Notes under the pieces: generated by a model | What the model saw: the letters and a program-made list of their open reading frames with translations, nothing else | What the model was told of the DNA's origin: nothing | Database searches by the model: none | Made by a program: the position numbers and the translations under genes | In this document: positions 37,494 to 43,201 of the stretch, piece after piece | Numbering within the stretch: position 1 is the first letter of the stretch | How the letters are laid out: each line of letters starts with the position of its first letter | Assembly: GCA_964556545.1 (NCBI GenBank) | Contig: CAZKWE010000085.1 | Span: forward strand, 1-43,201 | Direction of reading: 5' to 3' | Origin: JALSKU01 sp964556545 | Lineage (GTDB): Bacteria > Campylobacterota > Campylobacteria > Campylobacterales > JALSKU01 | DNA: 43,201 nucleotides

Positions 37494-38610
37494 TTTTAAA
37501 CAATTTGATAGCTTTAAAGATTTGTTATGCAGATATGAAAAATTTGATTTTCAAACTTACATAAAAAATGTAACATTTGATGATATTGAAAAAAGTTTAT
37601 CAAAGGATAGACTCAGCGAATTTGACTTTTTAAATCTTATAAGCAAAAAAGCTGTAAACTTCCTCGAAGAGATGGCTCTTTTATCAAGAAAAAGATATTT
37701 AAGGCATTTTGGAAGAGTTATACAACTTTATATACCCATATATATATCAAACTACTGTTCAAGTGATTGTTCTTACTGCGGCTTTAGTAAAAAAAATAAA
37801 ATCATAAGAAAACATTTAACCGAAGATGAGATAGAAAAAGAGGCAAAAGAGATAGCAAAAACAGGCATAAAACACATACTAATTTTAACAGGCGAGGCAA
37901 AGAAAATTGCTGATTTAAACTATATAAAAATGGCAGTTACGGTTTTAAAAAAGTATTTCAGCTCTATTGCCATAGAGATTTATCCGCTTGATACGGACGA
38001 ATATAAAGAGTTAAAAAAGGCAGGAGTTGATTCTCTTACGGTATATCAGGAAGTATATGATAAAACTATATACAAAGAGGTTCACACTTCAGGAGAAAAA
38101 AGAGATTATTTTTATAGATTAGACACACCCGAAAGAGGTGCGAAAGCTGGTTTTAGAGCTATAAACATAGGGGTTTTGTTCGGTCTTGGAGATATACAAA
38201 AAGAGGCATTTTTCAGTGCAATTCATGCAAAGTATCTTATGGATAAATATCTTGAATGTGAAATATCACTTTCACTTCCGAGAATAAATCATGCCGAAGG
38301 CAATTATGAACCAAAATATATCTTGAATGATAAAACTTTTTTACAGATTATGCTTGCATACAGACTTTATATGCCAATGATAGGCATCAATATATCTACA
38401 AGAGAAAGAGCTGAATTTAGAGACAATTTAATCGGGCTTGGTGCTACAAAACTATCTGCCGGCTCCAAAACAGATGTAGGCGGATATGAAGGCAAAGATA
38501 CTTCAACTCCACAGTTTGATATAAGCGATAAAAGAAGTGTGCAAGAGATAGTAAAAGTTATAAAACAAAAAGGCCATCAGCCTATTTTTAAAGATTGGGA
38601 GATGATATGA
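37486..38610 (+). CDS. thiH: 2-iminoacetate synthase (tyrosine lyase)
   Basis: Radical SAM enzyme cleaving tyrosine to dehydroglycine and p-cresol for the ThiG reaction, the anaerobic-type alternative to ThiO. The 374 residues have the 4Fe-4S motif CSSDCSYC (Cys91, Cys95, Cys98) and the BATS-domain segments typical of ThiH/BioB (LSLPRINHAEGNY, ISTRERAEFRDN, LSAGSKTDVGGY). The reading frame is open upstream, but ATG 37486, overlapping thiG by 8 nt, gives the normal N-terminus. Confidence 0.96.
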   Translation: MSDFKQFDSFKDLLCRYEKFDFQTYIKNVTFDDIEKSLSKDRLSEFDFLNLISKKAVNFLEEMALLSRKRYLRHFGRVIQLYIPIYISNYCSSDCSYCGFSKKNKIIRKHLTEDEIEKEAKEIAKTGIKHILILTGEAKKIADLNYIKMAVTVLKKYFSSIAIEIYPLDTDEYKELKKAGVDSLTVYQEVYDKTIYKEVHTSGEKRDYFYRLDTPERGAKAGFRAINIGVLFGLGDIQKEAFFSAIHAKYLMDKYLECEISLSLPRINHAEGNYEPKYILNDKTFLQIMLAYRLYMPMIGINISTRERAEFRDNLIGLGATKLSAGSKTDVGGYEGKDTSTPQFDISDKRSVQEIVKVIKQKGHQPIFKDWEMI

Positions 38611-39230
38611 GGAAAAAAAATATACCATTGGGACTTTACGGGATAACAGCTGAAAATTTTGCCAATGGTAAAAGCAATATAGAGTGTGTAAGGCAGATGA
38701 TAAAAGGCGGTATAAAAATTATTCAGTACAGAGAAAAATATAAAAGTATCAAGAAAAAGACAAAAGAAGCCAAGGAAATTGCCAAAATATGCAAAGACAA
38801 CGGAATAATTTTTATAGTCAATGATCATGTAGATATAGCTTTGCTTACCAATGCTGACGGAATCCACATAGGACAAGACGACATGGATATAAATGATGTC
38901 AGAAAAATTATAGGAGACAAAAAAATCATAGGAGTTTCTACACATGCAAAAGATGAAGCACTAAAAGCTGTAAAAAATGGGGCTGATTATATCGGAGTAG
39001 GGCCAATTTTTCCAACAACCACCAAAGATACAAAACCTGTCGGTTTGCAATATCTAAAATGGGCAGTAGAAAATATACATATTCCTTTTGTAGCAATAGG
39101 AGGTATAAAAAAACATAATTTAGAACAAATCATCACAACAGGAGCAAAGAGAATTTGTCTTGTTAGTGAAATTGTGGGAGCAAATGATATAAAAGGTACG
39201 GTATCAAATCTTCAAATAAAATTTTATTAG
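38607..39230 (+). CDS. thiE: Thiamine-phosphate synthase
   Basis: Joins HMP-PP and thiazole phosphate to thiamine phosphate. The 207-residue TIM barrel has IKIIQYREK, FIVNDHVDIALLTNADGIHIGQDD (pyrophosphate/Mg site), IGVSTHAKDEA, ADYIGVGPIFPTTTK and VAIGGIKKHNL. I chose ATG 38607, overlapping the thiH stop (ATGA) with GGAG 5 nt upstream. It closes the thiDSGHE operon; thiC, thiF and thiL must be elsewhere. Confidence 0.96.
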   Translation: MRKKNIPLGLYGITAENFANGKSNIECVRQMIKGGIKIIQYREKYKSIKKKTKEAKEIAKICKDNGIIFIVNDHVDIALLTNADGIHIGQDDMDINDVRKIIGDKKIIGVSTHAKDEALKAVKNGADYIGVGPIFPTTTKDTKPVGLQYLKWAVENIHIPFVAIGGIKKHNLEQIITTGAKRICLVSEIVGANDIKGTVSNLQIKFY

Positions 39231-39290
39231 ATTTGGTCAATAGAAACTGTTTACAATCAAACAATTATATATAAAATTAATCTTTATTTT

Positions 39291-39296
39291 GATAAT
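39291..39296 (+). promoter_or_regulatory. Candidate promoter of the polysaccharide export genes
   Basis: GATAAT within TTTTGATAATATAC, 34 nt before the GTG of the export gene. It has a T-rich upstream and no clear -35. The 99-bp gap after thiE has no recognisable terminator. Confidence 0.4.
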
Positions 39297-39329
39297 ATAC
39301 AAGTCAAAATACAACAACAAGGATACTAA

Positions 39330-42065
39330 GTGATTAAAAAGATAGCATTTCTTCTAATATTTAGCAGTTTTGTGTTAGGTGCAAATATCTCTAAGAGCGA
39401 AGCCCTTAATCTAATACAAAACAACCCTGCTTTACTAAATACTCCTCAAGCAAAAAAGATGATGCAAGAGCAGGGCATAAGCAAAGATACGATTATACAA
39501 AAACTAAATAGTACCACACAAACTTCCAATAAGAATAATACAACTAAGATTGTAAATAATATAAGTAAAAATACAGATACAACTATAACGAATACAACTA
39601 TCAAAGAACTTGTAAAAGTACAAGAAAACCCTTTGTCGTATAAAAACAATACAGATATCATCAAATCTATAAAATCAAAACAAAACAGAATAAAACTAAC
39701 ACAATTAAAGAGATTCAGTAATAGTTTTTTTACAAATAAAAATAACATAAATCCAACTTCTATGCCGGTGCCTGATTACTATATCATTAACAAGGGAGAT
39801 ACTCTATCTATCTGGATATACGGTGGTGTAAATAAAAATATAGATGCTACAGTAGATAATAACGGCAATATAAATATAGAAAACTTTGGACCCATTTCAG
39901 TAGCAGGATTAGAGTTCAAAAAAGCAAAAAAAATCATAATATCCGAACTATCTCATGCATTTGGTGATGCAAATGTTGCAGTAAATATATCTAGTTACAC
40001 CACTATACAGGTCATACTAACAGGTGATGTGTATGGAGCTGGTGTGTACAACATTCCTTCTTTATCTACTCTCAAAACACTTTTGATTCAAAGTGGCGGA
40101 GTAAAGAAGAGTGGAAGTGTAAGAAACATTGTTATAAAAAGAGATGATAAAATTTATAAAATTGTTGATTTATATGCTTTACTGACAGGTTCAGGTAAAA
40201 ATATATCAACAATATTAAGAAGCGGGGATATCGTATTTGTCCCAAAAGCTTCAAAGATAGTAGCCATAGGAGGTGCAGTATATAGACCGGCACTTTATGA
40301 ATTAAAGAAAAATCAAACCCTGTATGACTTGATAAAATATGCAAACGGTCTTAAACCAAATGCTTCCAAATATGGCATAAAGATACAAAGATATGATGAT
40401 AACAAAAATATAACCATTAAAAATATTGACTATAAAAATTCTAGGACACAAATACTACAAAATGGTGATAAAGTGTATGTTTACAACATAGATGCTGTAC
40501 AAAAAAAGTATATATACTTTTACGGCAATGTCGTCAGACCGGGAGAAAGAGGTTTCAAACCTGGTGAAAGTCTGCATAATATCTTGACCAAAGAAATAGA
40601 TAGTGTAGGATTAAATGGTGTATTTTTAGACAATACTCTTTTTAGTTATGCACTGCTAAAGAGAAAAGATAATGATCTTCAAACAAATGTTTTAAGTTTT
40701 AATCTTTCAAAAATCATCCTGGGTGAAAAAGATATAAAATTAAGAGCAAATGACGAAATATATATTTTTAACAAGCTTGATAGCAGAATCAATCCTTATG
40801 TTATCATAAAGGGTTTACCCGTATTGAAAAGTGGCAAATACCAGTACTATCCTGGATTAAAAGTAAGCGATCTTATAGAAGTAGCCGGTATAAAAGCACC
40901 GTATGACAAAACAAAGATAAAGGTTGTCACATATAGCAATAAAGATTTTATGCCAAAAATCAAAATCATATCTTATGATAAGGCAATAAACTACAAATTA
41001 ACTCCTTATGCAGAAGTATATCTGTTTGACTACTACAGTACAAATCAGATACCGACTGCCATCATAAAAGGTGAAGTGAATTTTCCTAAAAAATACAGGA
41101 TTGACAAAGACACAACTCTTTTAGGGTTGATAAAATCAGCAGGGGGTCTGACCGAAAGAGCCTATAAGCAAAAATGTGAAATAATAAGATACTATATAAA
41201 AAACGGAAAAAGAAGGAAAAAAAATATACATGTCTCATTAAAAGATGCAAAAAAATTCAAGATCAAGAGATTTGATGAGGTTACAATTTTCAAGATACCA
41301 GATTGGAATGACAGAAAAACAATACAACTTTCAGGTCAAGTAAAATTTCCGGGTACTTATGTGATCGATGATGGAGATAAGCTCAGTGATGTTATAGATA
41401 GAGCCGGTGGCTTTACTAAAAATGCTTTTCTGTATGGAGCTGTATTTACAAGAGAGAGTATCAGGGAGCTTCAAAGAAAAAAACTCCAGGAATCTCTTGT
41501 CAAACTAAGACAAAGAAGTGTCATCATGAGCAATAGTCCAAGAGGTACCGGAGAAAAGAAAAACACTAATTTTACAGAAGTTGCAAGTATGATAGATTCT
41601 CTATCCAAAGAGGCACAAAATCTAAAACCTATAGGAAGAATAACAATACATCTTGATTCAAATTTGACAAAATTTGCTAAAAGTTCCTCAAATTTAACTC
41701 TAAAAAACGGAGATAAGCTTTTTGTACCATCTTTTAACGATACCGTACTTGTCATGGGTGAGGTAATGAATCCTACGGCTATCATATATAACAGTAACGA
41801 TATAGTTTATTATCTGAAAAAAGCAGGTGGACTTAGTGATTTGGCCGATGACTCAAACATCTATGTTGTACATGCAAACGGGGAAGCAAAAAAGTATAAG
41901 TCAGGATTCTTTTCTACTACAATGTCTATAAAGAGAGGGGATGTTATAGTGGTACCTCAAAAGCTTGTTACCACAACGGGTATGCAGTTTACAAAAGATG
42001 TTGCGGGCATATTGTATCAATTTGCTATCACAGCAGCTTCACTTAAAACAGTAGGAGCATTGTAA
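39330..42065 (+). CDS. SLBB-domain polysaccharide export protein (Wza-like)
   Basis: A 911-residue secreted protein expected to form the periplasmic/outer-membrane export channel for capsule or exopolysaccharide. A signal peptide (1-18, no lipobox Cys) is followed by a low-complexity Asn/Thr linker and the Poly_export domain (about 148-235: YIINKGDTLSIWIYGGV). Then come several SLBB beta-grasp repeats (for example around 240, 330, 490, 585, 665 and 800), each with the pattern xSGxVxxPGxYxI (LSGQVKFPGTYVIDDGDKLS). It is much longer than Wza (about 380), with extra SLBB repeats as in large exporters of other phyla. The start is GTG 39330 with AAGGA 6 nt upstream. A Wzz-like gene follows after 1 nt. 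Confidence 0.9.
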   Translation: MIKKIAFLLIFSSFVLGANISKSEALNLIQNNPALLNTPQAKKMMQEQGISKDTIIQKLNSTTQTSNKNNTTKIVNNISKNTDTTITNTTIKELVKVQENPLSYKNNTDIIKSIKSKQNRIKLTQLKRFSNSFFTNKNNINPTSMPVPDYYIINKGDTLSIWIYGGVNKNIDATVDNNGNINIENFGPISVAGLEFKKAKKIIISELSHAFGDANVAVNISSYTTIQVILTGDVYGAGVYNIPSLSTLKTLLIQSGGVKKSGSVRNIVIKRDDKIYKIVDLYALLTGSGKNISTILRSGDIVFVPKASKIVAIGGAVYRPALYELKKNQTLYDLIKYANGLKPNASKYGIKIQRYDDNKNITIKNIDYKNSRTQILQNGDKVYVYNIDAVQKKYIYFYGNVVRPGERGFKPGESLHNILTKEIDSVGLNGVFLDNTLFSYALLKRKDNDLQTNVLSFNLSKIILGEKDIKLRANDEIYIFNKLDSRINPYVIIKGLPVLKSGKYQYYPGLKVSDLIEVAGIKAPYDKTKIKVVTYSNKDFMPKIKIISYDKAINYKLTPYAEVYLFDYYSTNQIPTAIIKGEVNFPKKYRIDKDTTLLGLIKSAGGLTERAYKQKCEIIRYYIKNGKRRKKNIHVSLKDAKKFKIKRFDEVTIFKIPDWNDRKTIQLSGQVKFPGTYVIDDGDKLSDVIDRAGGFTKNAFLYGAVFTRESIRELQRKKLQESLVKLRQRSVIMSNSPRGTGEKKNTNFTEVASMIDSLSKEAQNLKPIGRITIHLDSNLTKFAKSSSNLTLKNGDKLFVPSFNDTVLVMGEVMNPTAIIYNSNDIVYYLKKAGGLSDLADDSNIYVVHANGEAKKYKSGFFSTTMSIKRGDVIVVPQKLVTTTGMQFTKDVAGILYQFAITAASLKTVGAL

Positions 42066-42066
42066 T

Positions 42067-43002
42067 ATGAATCAAGATTATCAAAACTGCATAGAAGAGG
42101 ATGAGATAGATTTAAGAGAATTATGGGTTACCATAACAAAAAATAAATTTAAGATAATCCTATTTTCTTTCTTTGTAACAACTATAACCATAATCTATAC
42201 TCTTTCTATACCAAACAGTTACAAATCATCCGTGCTGCTTGCTCCTCAGGAACAATCAAAACCGTCTCTTGGCGGATTGGCTAGTTTGGCAGGACTTGCC
42301 GGCATAAACATAGGCGGAAGTAATGCTGATACAACAAGTCTCCTAAAAGCCACCTTGCAAGACTATGGTTTTAATGAGATGCTTATAAAAAAGTATAATT
42401 TAACAGATAAAATCTCACCAAAAGCTATGAGAAAAAATATGGTATTTGCACTCGGATACAGCGGTATATATGATGCTATTCACAGCAAACAAAAAGAAGA
42501 TAATAAAACAGAGGATGAAAAAATATATGATACCTATAAGGTACTTCAAAAAATCATCTCTATAAATAAAGATAAAAAAACAGGGCTTATAACACTAAGT
42601 GCAACCACACAGGATAGATTTTTGAGTAAAAAACTGGTTGATATATACTTAAAGGAGTTGACTTCTGCTGTAAGAAATCGAGAGATGAAAGACACAAACA
42701 AAAAAATAGAGTATTACAAAAACGAGCTTTCAAATACATCCGATATTACATTAAAGACTCAAATCAGCAATCTTATAGCAACACTTATGCAAAAGAAAGT
42801 TCTATCTCAGGCAAACGAGTACTACAATGTCAGCAAAGTTACCGATGCGACAGTCCCATATATAAAAGACAAAGCAAAACCAAAAAGAGCCTTGATAGTA
42901 ATAGTTGCATTTATCACTTCTATTATTTTAGCAATATTTGGTGTCTTTTTTCTGAAATTTTTAAAGGATGAAAAAGAAAATATAAAAGCAACCAAAACAT
43001 AA
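42067..43002 (+). CDS. Wzz-type polysaccharide chain-length / co-polymerase protein
   Basis: A 311-residue inner-membrane protein of the Wzz/PCP family. The cytoplasmic N-terminus (DEIDLRELWVTITKNKFKI) leads to the first membrane helix (about 33-52). A large periplasmic domain with a coiled coil (about 165-250) follows, then a Pro/Lys segment (KAKPKRALI) and the second helix (about 275-298). There is no tyrosine-kinase domain, so it is a PCP-1 or split PCP-2a type. It starts 1 nt after the SLBB exporter; the two set export and length of a surface polysaccharide. Confidence 0.9.
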   Translation: MNQDYQNCIEEDEIDLRELWVTITKNKFKIILFSFFVTTITIIYTLSIPNSYKSSVLLAPQEQSKPSLGGLASLAGLAGINIGGSNADTTSLLKATLQDYGFNEMLIKKYNLTDKISPKAMRKNMVFALGYSGIYDAIHSKQKEDNKTEDEKIYDTYKVLQKIISINKDKKTGLITLSATTQDRFLSKKLVDIYLKELTSAVRNREMKDTNKKIEYYKNELSNTSDITLKTQISNLIATLMQKKVLSQANEYYNVSKVTDATVPYIKDKAKPKRALIVIVAFITSIILAIFGVFFLKFLKDEKENIKATKT

Positions 43003-43128
43003 AGAAATTTTTAAAATATAATGAAATTATATGGATTTTTTAAACCTCTTAATTCTATACGATAATGTAAAATAAAGTTCGCAATTTTCATTTATGATAT
43101 GCTTTCAAGAGAAAAAACGGAGAGTGAA

Positions 43129-43201
43129 ATGAAGATTGATGAGAGAGAACTGTTTAAAAGTGTCATGATAAACTTTATGACGGACGAAGATCCAATGCTT
43201 G
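43129..43201 (+). CDS. Start of a further gene, cut by the window end
   Basis: ATG 43129 with GGAG about 7 nt upstream opens 24 codons that reach the window edge (MKIDERELFKSVMINFMTDE and onward). A possible -10 TATGCT lies at 43098-43103. Too short to identify; it may belong to the surface polysaccharide cluster or to an unrelated unit. Confidence 0.4.
   Translation, partial: MKIDERELFKSVMINFMTDEDPML

Noticed and set aside
39446..39748. Minus-strand open frame inside the SLBB exporter.
   Set aside because: It is an artefact of the Asn/Thr/Lys-rich linker read in antisense, giving a low-complexity Phe/Leu/Val protein without a ribosome site.
1..43201. CRISPR arrays, tRNA or rRNA genes, insertion sequences, prophage or attachment sites.
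   Set aside because: No regularly spaced repeats, cloverleaf sequences, transposase or integrase motifs, or flanking direct repeats were seen on either strand.

Overview
The window is a gene-dense, AT-rich bacterial chromosome segment that I read as a Campylobacterota (Epsilonproteobacteria) genome, probably a Sulfurimonas- or Sulfurovum-like free-living chemolithotroph. The support is the helical-cell-shape pair csd4/pgp1 and csd6/pgp2, a CiaD-like protein beside leuB, hemL followed by an AtpZ-like protein, a heme-copper nitric oxide reductase of the type I recall from this group, promoters built on an extended TGnTATAAT -10, and frequent TTG starts. I see no tRNA, rRNA, insertion sequence, prophage or CRISPR array. 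The longest stretch without a gene (35389-35741) is filled by promoters, an FNR-type box and a TPP riboswitch.

Layout. 1-3164 (minus): a coiled-coil membrane protein, rpiB, an M50 protease, lepB and folD. 3183-5783 (plus): a small cytochrome c, hemL, an AtpZ-like protein and a membrane protein, with a structured intercistronic region after hemL. 5745-8689 (minus): an unknown protein and a GlnRS-YqeY fusion. 8759-9229: an unknown plus-strand gene. 9223-14759 (minus): leuD-leuB-TPR-ciaD-like-cca-csd6-csd4, probably one operon. 14875-24684: a two-armed glycerol-3-phosphate / glycerophosphodiester locus. 24787-28238: xth, pdxA, pdxJ and a Ppx/GppA protein. 28254-31897: ilvBN behind a candidate branched-chain leader peptide, then lpxD and a small conserved protein, closed by a strong terminator. 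31946-35388 (minus): two unknown membrane proteins and a two-subunit NO reductase under an FNR-type promoter. 35528-39230: a TPP-riboswitch-controlled thiDSGHE operon. 39291-end: an SLBB-type polysaccharide export protein, a Wzz-like chain-length protein and the start of another gene.

How it fits together. The most unusual block is 14.9-24.7 kb. A plus-strand operon encodes GlpD, a GlpA/LhgO-like flavoprotein with a [2Fe-2S] BFD domain, and a GlpB-like flavoprotein. It meets tail to tail a minus-strand operon for a PotD-A-B-C-type ABC importer followed by a GpdQ-like metallophosphodiesterase and a GDPD-family phosphodiesterase. Neither phosphodiesterase has a signal peptide. The simplest reading is import of an intact glycerophosphodiester (such as glycerophosphoethanolamine or glycerophosphocholine), cytoplasmic hydrolysis to sn-glycerol 3-phosphate, and oxidation to dihydroxyacetone phosphate with electrons passed to the quinone pool. 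The binding protein has lost the acidic loop that binds polyamine in PotD and carries Arg/Lys there instead, which supports an anionic or zwitterionic ligand.

The other highlights are regulatory or mechanistic: a heme-copper subunit I with Asp in place of a CuB His and of the active-site Tyr, paired with a subunit II lacking every CuA ligand; a perfect TTGAT-N4-ATCAA box centred at -41.5 of its predicted start; a ten-codon leader ORF rich in Leu/Ile before ilvB; symmetric divergent promoters; and genes whose ATG lies 7-8 nt after the -10 and so may be leaderless.
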